NCBI GenBank assembly: GCA_905221605.1
Contig: CAJNDS010002370.1
Coordinates: 62,001-126,000 of the forward strand
DNA: 64,000 nucleotides
Reading direction: 5' to 3'
Origin: Symbiodinium natans
Lineage: Eukaryota; Sar; Dinophyceae; Suessiales; Symbiodiniaceae
The position numbers and the translations under genes are program-made. The notes below the pieces were generated by a model. The model searched no databases and was not told the origin of the DNA. It saw nothing but the letters and a program-made list of their open reading frames with translations. Each line of letters starts with the position of its first letter. Position 1 is the stretch's first letter. This document shows positions 1-8,449 of this stretch, piece by piece.

Positions 1-236
1 TCTTGACACACCACCAGTCGACAATCCATCGGTGCAACTCGCATTGAAGTCATGTGGGCATGGCTTTCCAGAACATTAATGTGGTTTGGACGCTTGAACC
101 TGTATGCACGGATGACCTTCCAAGGTAGCGCTTCAGCCAAATTATTGCTCAACTTGATGGCTTGTGTTAAACATGGCAGCACAAAAGCAGAATCAGCACG
201 CGCCTCTCTTGTTTTGAGCAGATGGTGTTGGAAACT
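1..236 (-). CDS. Retroelement RNase H, distal half (partial)
   Basis: This frame is open from a stop at 237-239 to the left edge of the window and continues outside it. It reads ...ALPWKVIRAYRFKRPNHINV... followed by LES; the HINVLE core matches the second acidic strand region of RNase H in reverse-transcribing elements. It lies downstream of the methyltransferase-like segment of the neighbouring ORF, in another frame, so it is probably the continuation of the same polyprotein after a frameshift in 237-323. The TDAS-containing first half of the RNase H is about 1.2 kb upstream, so the two halves appear separated by the inserted domain. RNase H assignment is by motif only. Confidence 0.55.
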
Positions 237-322
237 TCACAGCAGTGACACAGCTTCAGAGCATACAGTATGCAACTGAGAACATTGACCCGGCATTTTG
301 GCTGCGGAGTCTTTGACATATG

Positions 323-2268
323 TCACACCGCACCAAACAAGCAATAATTTGCAATCTCAACCCCGGCCAATAACCTACCATTCAGATTGTGAGCATGAGT
401 GGACCAAAGATGACTTACAAACCTCTGTGAGATACGGTGGTCACCTAGACCATGCTCGTGCTTCCGTGGATGCTCAGCCATGCAGGGGTCGCCCGGCGTC
501 TCGGAAGGCATTCGGGCGTTTGCAAGCTCAACGGAAATGCGCGCAAACTCCACACAGAGCTGCGGAGGGGAGGCCGCTGCTTTCGTGGACATAGCGCCCT
601 CCAGGCGCTGGTGTCGGCCCTTGCACACACAACGCCGCCCTAAAGCAGCATATTGCCGAGAAGTGCACAAAAGTCCCGTGGGCTTCAGGAACGGTGCACC
701 GAACCTACACCTGTCCAACCTGATCTCGCAAAAGAGACTTGCCAATAATACCCACCAGGGCAACTTCCGAGAATATGCTCCCCAAGGCGTTTCTACAAAG
801 GCCTCACCGCCCTGCATCGCCTGAATCACAAACAAACAGAGGCAAAGGTGAAGATGGAAGTTACCTATCAGGGTTTGATGGTCCAAAATGTTGAAACCCC
901 AAGGCTCTGTTGATGATCTTAAAGGCGGACGGCGAGCCAGCGAAAATGTCGTGCGCGGAGGACCGGCCCACAAAAGAGCAATCCTTCCCGCTTTGCAGAG
1001 GCTCACAAGGAACTCAAACAGATCCAAACTGCTTAAATCCCAACCCTCCTTAAACTCAATCGGCGGTCCTACCTGAAACCCCTGATCAACCATGGTTTTA
1101 GACAACTTCGCAGAACCCGAGTAAAGCTCCACAAAGTCTAACCGGAAGGACTGGATAGAGAAAGAAGAACTCCTCAGGCAAGCGGCTACAAAGCGTTCAA
1201 AAAGCGTAGCCAGCTCTGCGCGGAGACGCAGCGACTCCGGAGCACGCACTGCCAGTGAGGGGGCTCGTGCACAGAGTGTTGGGGGAGGGCTACTGGGGCG
1301 ATGTGCCTCCTTAAGCAGAAACTCAGGTTCCTCAACACAATGGCCACTAGCATGAAGATACGCCCCAATTGGACTCAACAACCTGGTGTGAAACCCTCTC
1401 TTATCTGCCCTTCGAAACAACTCCGCGGCTACTCTACGCCCCACTCGGCATGATATCAGGCCAGCTCCATTGGGGGAGGCGTCCGTTCCAAAGATATGGC
1501 TGCAAACTTGAGTCTTAAGTGCCGTTGACGCCAACATCCCAAGAGCGGCAGTTAAAAGCAACTCCTGCTGCAGCAAGCGTGGCATTCTAAATGGAGCGTC
1601 TTGTAAACCCTCAGGATGGCCAACGTGGTACACTACAGAGAAAAGCGCAAACATAGGACGCCTGAATTGAAAGGCAAACGCCCATAGCCCTAGCAATTTT
1701 TGCAGAAGACGCTCTGAACACATGCCTAGTTTCGCTACCTGAGCAGTAACGAGGACGAGCGCCGCAAGCTTGGTGCAGTCCATGCTCAGCAGGCCACTAT
1801 CACCTAAGAAATGCGCACCCCAAACCTTAAATTCCGAGGCCCTACGAACTCGCTTCTTCGGATGAGTTTCGAGGCCTGCTGCCTCATAGGCTGCATCAGC
1901 TTGGGAGCAAGCTTCAGCGTCACGCGCCGGCTTATCCTTTGGCGAGGCTCCTATGGGCACGATGCACGGGAAGATTTGCAAACTAACCTTGTCGTCAATG
2001 CAAACTCCTGAGTAGTGGCCCGCAGGGGCCCGCGGCAAAGGGAAGCCAAGTTTAATGTGCTCATCAGGCTGAAGGGCACCAGCTTGTTGCAGCAAACGTT
2101 CGTGGCTCACTTGCGCAATTGCCGGGGCCCACTTATCTCCCATCGAAAGCCCCGAAAAACAAGCGTACACACGCGTACCCGAAGCTAGATTCACCTCCGG
2201 GCGCCGGCACTTCAAACGAGTCAGCGCCTGTGAGCCACGGAAATCATCAGCCCTCCAGCTAGGCCCGA
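323..2268 (-). pseudogene. Retroelement pol: RT palm/thumb, RNase H first half, methyltransferase-like domain
   Basis: About 630 residues from a retroelement polyprotein. RT motif B is visible as GLSMGDKWAPAIAQ near residue 22 and RT motif C as GVCIDD near residue 71. A connection region (HPKKRVRRASEFKVWG) follows, then an RNase H start FGTDASPNGAGL near residue 245. The C-terminal third is unlike RT or RNase H. FVELYSGSAKLSK, WAGPPRTTFSLARRP and FVETPWGAYSRK resemble motifs I, IV and VI of cytosine-5 methyltransferases, but the catalytic Pro-Cys is absent (GPPRT). Reading upstream in this frame gives GPSWRADDFRGSQAL, which continues the RT fingers from the neighbouring ORF; a one-base loss near 2264-2273 separates the two. 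The product would copy element RNA into DNA. The copy looks degenerate. Confidence 0.75.
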
Positions 2269-3760
2269 CGGCGTGCTGAGCGCCCTTCCCTCAGTAACTT
2301 TAAAGGCATGGTAAAAGTTCCTAAGATCATCCAACGAACCCCGAACACAACCATTGGGGGGAATCAGGATATCTACGAAACTACTGGCATGCCCCATTTT
2401 TGGACCTTCTGAGGGCGGGTCTGCTTCAACTCGATTTCGGGGCCTCCTATCAATGATTTGTCTTAGCTCACCATCGGACTTGGCCAAACAGAAAAGATTA
2501 CACGCGTGACTGGGATCAACCTCATCTTCCAGAGCAAGACAAAGTCTGTTCGCACGGTCCCAGCGGAAGAAGAGGTGCCAGAGCTCAGCTCTGGCAGTTG
2601 TTAGCGGCAAGGCTGGTGGCGAGGTAAGTGGCTCTTGTAGTATTTTTGAGGGATCCCTAAAAGCAGTCAAATAGGGTTCCGGCAAAAAGGGGCTTGGGTC
2701 AAAGTCTAGCAACTTGTCCGGGAAGGCCACTCTACTCGCGACCGTGGGAACCACTTCTGTTCGTGCTCCAGTTGAGGGGCTAGTGGAATTTTGTTTTGAC
2801 GAACCATAAACTACGTCCCTAAGGGAGTCAACTACAGATTCTAACACACCTAATTCAGACTGTACAGAAGAAATCTTTGAACCGCAACCAGAAGCCAAAC
2901 TGCCCACCAGGCGGCTCACCGAGCTAGTCCTGTGCCACAAGCTTGTTACCATCTTACGCTGCTCAGCTGACAACTCCCCTCGGCAACCAGTTGGCGGACA
3001 CCTAGGGGGCATGCCTAAGACCAGGAAGTTAAGGGCGCAAACCTGAATGTTAATGAGGACTTCGAGGGCCCGTCGCCGTTTAAACCGTTGGTTCTGGCGC
3101 CTGGATCCCCTCTTCTCAGCCCTTTGCACCCAAGCATAGGGCACAGGACATGGCAAAAGCTCGGCAGGCGGAGTGCGCAAAACACCCCGCTGCGAGACAG
3201 AGCTCCTAAGAAAACGCGAGAAGTTGGTGCGCGTAGCACCCAAAAGTCTATACAACTCATGAGGCAAATCACCCCATTCCAAGCAACCCTCCGGGTCGCA
3301 GCTGTCCTTCAGCTTGTTTTCTCGTTGGCGTCTTGACCGCCTCTGCCTCGGCCTCGACCGCGTGGATTGGGACGATTGGGCCATCCTCGATTCCAATCCT
3401 CTCCGACACTGCGCCTCTTGAGGAGTGTCTCTTCGTCCTTGGTCCTGTCGCAGCTGCGGCAGGGCAAACTCGCGGCTCTTCCACTCGGCAAACGGAGGCT
3501 GAGTGAGTTGGGTTATTCGCCACGCTGCCACCCAATTGCTGTCCAACTTGTACTGCTCCACGGCAGCCATGAGCAGCAGTAGCAGTAGGTGACACTTGTC
3601 GCTCTCCCCGGCCTTGAGCAGCGTGAGGCATCTGGCAATGGCCCATGTCATGTAGCCTAAGCTCCTCTCGGAGCCCAAGGGGAGTTGTTCCTTGGCATAC
3701 CTTTCCATAGTGGAGCCCGTGGCCTGCTGTTCTCCTAGCAGGTGGGCGGCATTGGTCTCG
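2268..3760 (-). pseudogene. Retroelement gag/pol junction: gag C-terminal part and RT fingers
   Basis: The first part (HLLGEQQATGSTMERY..., then SLGYMTWAIARCLTLLKAG) is a helical gag-like segment of a kind I associate with dinoflagellate retroelements. A basic linker (RSRPRQRRSRRQR) follows, then the RT N-terminus. RT fingers read LFCLAKSDGELRQIIDRRPRN near residues 446-468. RT motif A reads SLDDLRNFYHAFKV near residue 500, with the catalytic Asp before LRNFYHAF. The frame stops at 2221, but RT motif B is found in the next frame, so a one-base indel at about 2264-2273 breaks the RT. At the upstream end the gag sequence continues in another frame near 3755-3765. The broken reading frame argues for a dead copy unless frameshifting is programmed, which I consider unlikely at two or more sites. 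Confidence 0.7.
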
Positions 3761-3985
3761 ATGCTTGGCAATGTAAGCTCGCGGATCGGCTTCCATAGCC
3801 ATACGCAACTTCTCTGCCAACATTGTGCCACGTGCTCCAGTCAACTTCCTCAGTGGGTCGCTCTCCTCCTCCCCTTCGGAATCCGACATGGCCTGCAGAG
3901 GCAAGCCCGGAGCTTTGGACTTCTTCTTCTTGCTCTGCTGCTCAACAGACTCACCAAAGCTGTCCGCAGCAAACTGTCCGTAGTG
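3760..3985 (-). pseudogene. Retroelement gag-like middle segment, shifted frame
   Basis: A stretch of about 75 codons in a second frame reads ...YGQFAADSFGESVEQQ, a lysine-rich run, LQAMSDSEGEEESDPLRKL and LRMAMEADPRAYIAKHR. It joins the acidic and proline-rich gag N-terminus (frame changes near 3981-3990) to the helical gag C-terminus (frame changes near 3755-3765). The two shifts restore the original frame. Both flanking frames hit stops when read on, so I infer compensating indels in one ancestral ORF. Function is inferred to be structural (RNA or particle binding) from its position before the RT. Confidence 0.55.
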
Positions 3986-5145
3986 GGTTCGGCTTCGGCC
4001 TCCTCCTCGACGTCCTCGACGCGTAGGCCGGTTCCTGCGGCCGCGGGGACGCCACAGTCCAGGAGGGGTGCGCCAACTGCAGGTCTGGGGAGCGCTGCAG
4101 ATCGGGGAGGTGGGCCAACCAGCGCCTGAGCCTTGGCCAGCGCCCCAGACGGCTGCCCGCTCGACAATGCTGCGCTTGGCGCTGCCCCCAGATCCCTTCC
4201 AGCCTTCAGGTCTGCCAAGTCGGCTTGCAGCGCAGTCACTGTTTGCAGCAATTGCTGCAACGTGTCCTTCTGTCCTGTTGACCTCACAGGCGCCGGCGAC
4301 GGTTCCACCGCCGTGGCATAGGACTCGGACAAAGCGGACTCCTGCGTCTGTACCCACTCGCGTGCCAGGAGCCCAAGCTGATCCGTGTTGATGTGGCAAA
4401 CAGGGTTGTCCTCGTACTGAGGCCAAATGGTTGCTTCTGGCCAGGCCGGCTCGGCCCCGCCGGCTGTTCGCAAAAACTTGTACAAACTCTGAGGCCAGTC
4501 CACCAACACCATTGCCACATCGCCCGGCTCCTCTTCCTCGTCCTCTGGCAAGCCATCCACTGCAACAATCTTGGTTGGGCCCAGGTCGTCTGTGAGCCCC
4601 TCCATCTTCTGGTCTGCGCGCTCCTGCTCCGTGAGGGCTTCCACCGCCATAGCCAGTAAGAGGCCCCCCTCTCGGCGCAGCACTGGCATCACTGCCACCT
4701 CCCTGCTGCCTCCACGCAAAAGGAGCCATTCTGGATGTCCCCCCTCTGCCAGCTCAAGCGAGGCTGCTCTTCGCACCCCTAACAATCGCCAAGGCATCTT
4801 AGATAGGTTCTGGCAACTGCGTTCCACTGACGCCAAATCAGCAGGTGTTCTGTATACCCGTGCTTGCGGGCTGCACCAAATCTTGCTTCCCAACGTCCAG
4901 TTCTGAGCTGCCCACTCCAAAGGTGCGCTCCCTCCACGCACGGGCAGCGCCGGTACCCTTTCTGGAAGAGCGGCGACCCACCAAGCGACTCCGCACAGCA
5001 GAATCCCGCAAGTGCCGGGGAGCCTCCACCACTGTCCACTCAGCGGCGCCGTTGTTCTGTCAGCCTCCGCCTCAGCGGACGCAGGTCCCACTGCAACTTC
5101 CACTCGAATCGAAGATCCAGCAGATGTCACGGAGCCCGCATGCAC
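3985..5145 (-). pseudogene. Retroelement gag-like N-terminal region
   Basis: About 385 codons before the first gag frameshift. Visible parts are a tryptophan-bearing N-terminal half (PEWLLLRGGSREVAVMPVLR and LLLAMAVEALTEQERA), an acidic patch (GLPEDEEEEPGDVAMVLVDW), then SLYKFLRTAGGAEPAWPE, a short coiled-coil-like stretch (LQQLLQTVTALQADLADLKA) and an alanine/proline-rich linker. I know no enzymatic domain with these features. The apparent start is a GTG codon just after the stop of the membrane-anchor ORF, so the true start probably lies upstream across another frame change. The role as gag or ORF1 rests on its place ahead of the RT. Confidence 0.55.
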
Positions 5146-5441
5146 TAAGGGCGGCGGTATCCAGACAATCGGCTTTCGACTACGGGTGTGGCAGGGGGCT
5201 TAAGGAACTCAGCGGCAACAACACACAGCACCTGACGGCACTTAGAGGATGTCAGGAGAAGGGTGATGATGCAACCACTCACAAAGCCCAAGACCCAACA
5301 CACGCTCCCCAGGAGAATGCTTTCGGCTAAGTTGAAGGGTCGAGGGCAGAACTGGGTCCAGTTAAGGAGGTTGCTCAACAGGACCTGCCACATTTCGAGC
5401 TGAAGAACTGAGGGCGGCAGATTCACTCTTTCAGAAAGCAT
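5145..5441 (-). CDS. Small membrane-anchor ORF of the retroelement
   Basis: A 98-residue ORF whose ATG overlaps the end of the RapZ-like ORF (stop near 5423) and whose stop abuts the gag-like ORF. Residues about 45-67 (LLGSVCWVLGFVSGCIITLL) form one clear hydrophobic helix followed by a Cys/Lys/Arg-rich border, as in a single-pass membrane anchor. It could be an independent protein or the N-terminus of the gag polyprotein with a frame change at 5145. The tight arrangement suggests it belongs to the element. Function unknown. Confidence 0.45.
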   Translation of the reverse strand: MLSERVNLPPSVLQLEMWQVLLSNLLNWTQFCPRPFNLAESILLGSVCWVLGFVSGCIITLLLTSSKCRQVLCVVAAEFLKPPATPVVESRLSGYRRP

Positions 5442-6397
5442 GGCTTAACATTCACTACAATGTCCGGGTTTATGACGTGGAACAGCTTGGTAAGGAGACA
5501 TATAAAGGCGACGCTACGGTGCTTGCCTGCGCTACACAATGCAATCATCCTAACTTCACGGTGTGACCATGCACAAGTCGCAGCATACGCCAACACAGCA
5601 CGAAATCGTTTCATGCGAAGCAACTCAAGCTGGATCTGCACATTGTAGCCGATGTGTCGTGAGAGCTTACGATCACGATTTGGATTGGGAAAGTCCTTGA
5701 GGTCGATCTGTATGGTCGGACGATTCGAACTTGGCACGCGGCTTCGACTGCCCCCCGATAGCAACGACAAGTCTCGTAGCGGAGGATGGTCTGGCTCTTT
5801 GCCTCGTAACATCAGCGAAGGAGAAGTCGTCGGCTGAGGAGGCTCTGGTTCTTCGACTTGTAGCACTGGTGAGGAAGAGGGCGAGGAAGAAGTCGTCGGC
5901 CGTGGATGCTCTGGCGCTCCAACTTGTAGCACAAGTGAGGGAGAGGGCGATGAAGAAGTCGTCGGCTGTGGATGCTCTGGTTCTCTTACTTGTAGCATAC
6001 GCGGGGAAGAGGTAGTCGGCAATGCTTTCGGCTTGCTCGTTGCTGCAGACTTGGATTGTGTAGCAGGTAGCCGTGGGGATCGACTTCGATCTGGTCTGCC
6101 AGCAGACGCTCCAGGCGGCGGCACGACGACGAGCCTTCGGACCGGAGGTGGTGGCACGATGACGGGCCTTCGGACTGCAGGCGGTGGCACGACAGTAGGA
6201 ACCCCTACTGGTCGCACACTGACGGGCCTTCGGACTGCAGGCGGTGGCACGACAGTAGGGACCCGCACTGCTTGCACACCAGCTTTCGGCACAACCACGG
6301 GAGTATGTGATTGTAACAAACGTCCGGCCGGCAGGGGTCTCGAAGACGAAGAAGCGTTTAGCACTGCTCTCTTCACTCTTCCAGGCAGCAAAGCCAT
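5423..6397 (-). CDS. Proline-rich protein with C-terminal RapZ-C-like domain
   Basis: A 324-residue ORF. Residues about 25-110 are Pro/Val/Arg repeats (VPTVVPPPAVRRPV occurs twice, with shorter variants). Residues about 130-205 hold three copies of a unit of about 22 residues beginning LQV-x-EPEHP-x-PTTSSSP. The C-terminal 110 residues resemble the RapZ C-terminal domain: IDLKDFPNPNRDRKL matches its Asp-x-Arg/Lys...NP start, and MIALCSAGKHRSVAF matches its conserved Cys-x-x-Gly-Lys-His-Arg-Ser-Val loop. In bacteria RapZ-C binds small RNAs and protein partners; the role here is unknown. The domain ends close to the stop codon, so it may be slightly truncated. It lies directly upstream of, and in the same orientation as, the retroelement ORFs, so it may be the element's first ORF or a captured host gene. 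Confidence 0.65.
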   Translation of the reverse strand: MALLPGRVKRAVLNASSSSRPLPAGRLLQSHTPVVVPKAGVQAVRVPTVVPPPAVRRPVSVRPVGVPTVVPPPAVRRPVIVPPPPVRRLVVVPPPGASAGRPDRSRSPRLPATQSKSAATSKPKALPTTSSPRMLQVREPEHPQPTTSSSPSPSLVLQVGAPEHPRPTTSSSPSSSPVLQVEEPEPPQPTTSPSLMLRGKEPDHPPLRDLSLLSGGSRSRVPSSNRPTIQIDLKDFPNPNRDRKLSRHIGYNVQIQLELLRMKRFRAVLAYAATCAWSHREVRMIALCSAGKHRSVAFICLLTKLFHVINPDIVVNVKPCFLKE

Positions 6398-6499
6398 TGC
6401 ATTGCGCTGGTATCAAAACCTAGTGCCTACACTTTCTGCAGTCTCGGAGCTTCCCTTAACGCCTACAAGTCCTATTGTCAGTTGGGGTTCAGGGTTGTG

Positions 6500-6532
6500 G
6501 GGGTTTAGGATTTAGGGTTTAGGGTTTATGCC
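6500..6532 (+). repeat. Short interstitial telomeric repeat
   Basis: Three to four degenerate TTTAGGG units just upstream (on the minus strand) of the RapZ-like ORF. Too short to be a functional telomere. Confidence 0.6.
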
Positions 6533-6539
6533 AGTTTAT

Positions 6540-7065
6540 GGTTCAAGGTTCATGATGTAATGTTTAGGCATCCGAATGCCTACAAAAACAACACCATATG
6601 ATGATGTTGTGTTTTTACCAAAAACTTATGTATAGGGATAGGCGCTTAAGCCAAACAGGGCCAATCCAGTGCAGCCGAGCAGAGTTGATTGCCAATGCAT
6701 CTGGGCCGCGCACCTTCATTCCAAGGTGTGAGCGTGTGAGTGCGTGGCTATTGTCCTCTTTAGAGCACGCACCCATGCGTGACTGTTCGTAAAGTAGTAG
6801 GATGTATAGGGTTTTGGGTATAGGGTTAGATGCTTACGCTATGGGACTGATGTGCTTATGTATGTACTCCCATGTATATCCACCCCTATAAAAACATGTA
6901 AGCACTGTGAAGCTCAAATATAAGCCGAGTACATATCTATATAGGATTTTTTTATGCGGTATATAAAAGGAGTACATACAATGAACTAAGGAATATGGCA
7001 AATTTGCATATTCAATGGCTTTCAAATTGAAAATAATATCAGGGTGATGTAGATATGGGCATAGC
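6540..7065. other. Non-coding AT-rich spacer
   Basis: No ORF with recognisable motifs. Base composition becomes AT-rich toward the right and leads into AT dinucleotide tracts. Confidence 0.5.
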
Positions 7066-7085
7066 CATATATATATATATATATG
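7066..7085. repeat. (AT)n microsatellite
   Basis: An uninterrupted AT run. Further AT/TATG-rich sequence continues to about 7120. Confidence 0.9.
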
Positions 7086-7422
7086 GTATATAGATAGACA
7101 TGCATATTATATTATATATGCACATATTCCCCCCCCCCTCCTTCTGTAAAATTTGTAAGCTGTGTATATGGCTATGCCAGCCGTCTACACTGTAGTTAAA
7201 ATAGTATTCACATACACAATCATGCGAATTCATTCAGCAATTCGCATAATCGCGTATGTGATTGCATAAATATGGTCACGATACACCTGACGAACGAATA
7301 AGTGTAATTGCCCAAGCATAAGATATACATGGTCATGGTATACACGACAAACGAAGAAGTGTACCTGCCTAAGCACAAGTGCTTCCACAGTTGCGACGCA
7401 CTGACGCAATCCTTATCCAACT

Positions 7423-7866
7423 CTTTCCAGGAATCTTCAGTATTCAATCTTCGGGGCCAAGAGTTTTAAACCTCCTTGCTTAGCCACGAGAGGAGTTTTA
7501 AAACTCCTGCGATTCCCCGGAACTCTTTCCAGGAATCTTCAGTCTTCAATCTTCGGGGCCAAGAGTTTTAAAACTCCTTGCTTAGCCACGAGAGGAGTTT
7601 TAAAACTCCTGCCACCGCAGATTGAGGATTGAAGATTCCTGGAAAGAGTTCCGGGGAATCTTCAATCTTCAATCTTCGGGGCCAGGAGTTTTAAAACTCC
7701 TTGCTTAGCCACAAGAGGAGTTTTAAAACTCCCGGCCCCTAAGATTGAAGATTGAAGATTCCTGGAAAGAGTTCCGGGGAATCTTCAATCTTCAATCTTC
7801 AGTGGCAGGAGTTTTAAAACTCCTTGCTTAGCCACAAGAGGAGTTTTAAAACTCCTGGCCCTGCAG
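7423..7866. repeat. Hairpin cassette: four copies of a palindrome-rich unit
   Basis: Four tandem imperfect copies, spaced about 95-125 nt, of a unit built from the palindrome-like block GAGTTTTAAAACTC occurring twice, separated by CTTGCTTAGCCAC. Between units lie inverted copies of CTTCAATCTTC / GAAGATTGAAG and of TCTTTCCAGGAATC / GATTCCTGGAAAGA. Each unit can therefore fold into a stem with an inner stem. There is no coding signal. It could be a structured non-coding repeat or a miniature transposon remnant; no terminal duplication was identified. Confidence 0.75.
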
Positions 7867-7910
7867 ATTTTTGTCGGAGTCTTTAAGTATTTATTATTTC
7901 GTATTTTATG

Positions 7911-7947
7911 TATATCTATAGATATATATCCATATATATATATATAT
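7911..7947. repeat. AT-rich microsatellite
   Basis: TATATCTATAGATATATATCC followed by a pure AT run, next to the hairpin cassette. Confidence 0.7.
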
Positions 7948-8019
7948 CCGGCTTCGAATATCGTAAACACGTCTCGACATAGAAAAGGGTATGAAACGGT
8001 AGGTTTTGGGGGGGGGTAC

Positions 8020-8048
8020 CATATATATATATATATATATATATATAT
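8020..8048. repeat. (AT)n microsatellite bounded by G and C runs
   Basis: A 28-29 nt AT run lying between a G9 run (from 8008) and C-rich tracts (8070-8090), a composition that could extrude a cruciform. Confidence 0.85.
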
Positions 8049-8100
8049 GGTTGTGCCCCGGCGGGCTCCCCCCCCCCTCCCGCCCCCCCAACCCCTGGGT

Positions 8101-8390
8101 GGTTGTGGGTTGGTTTTAGGGTTTAGGGTTTAGGTTTTCAGGGTTTTAGGGTTTAGGGTGTAGGGTAGGGTTTAGGGTTGAAGGGTTTAGGGTTTTAGGG
8201 TTTAGGGGTTTAGGGTTTAGGGTTTAGGTTTTCAGGGTTTTAGGGTTTAGGGTTTAGGGTAGGGTTTAGGGTTGAAGGTTTTAGGGTTTTAGGGTTTAGG
8301 GGTTTAGGGTTTAGGGTTAGGGGTTTAGGTTTAGGGTTTAGGATGGGTTTAGGGTTTAGTTTAGTGTTTAGGGTTTAGGGTTGGTTTACG
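8101..8390 (+). repeat. Interstitial telomeric (TTTAGGG)n block
   Basis: About 290 nt made of TTTAGGG units with many single-base variants (TTTTAGGG, TTAGGGG, TAGGG, and TTTTCAGGG). The G-rich strand is the + strand, the orientation of a right-hand chromosome end. A repeated stretch of about 80 nt within the block (near 8110-8180 and 8215-8290) shows internal duplication. Confidence 0.85.
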
Positions 8391-8449
8391 GGAGACCGTA
8401 GACCCCGTAGACCATGGGGGCGGGATACCTAGGGGGGGTGGGGGGGGGG

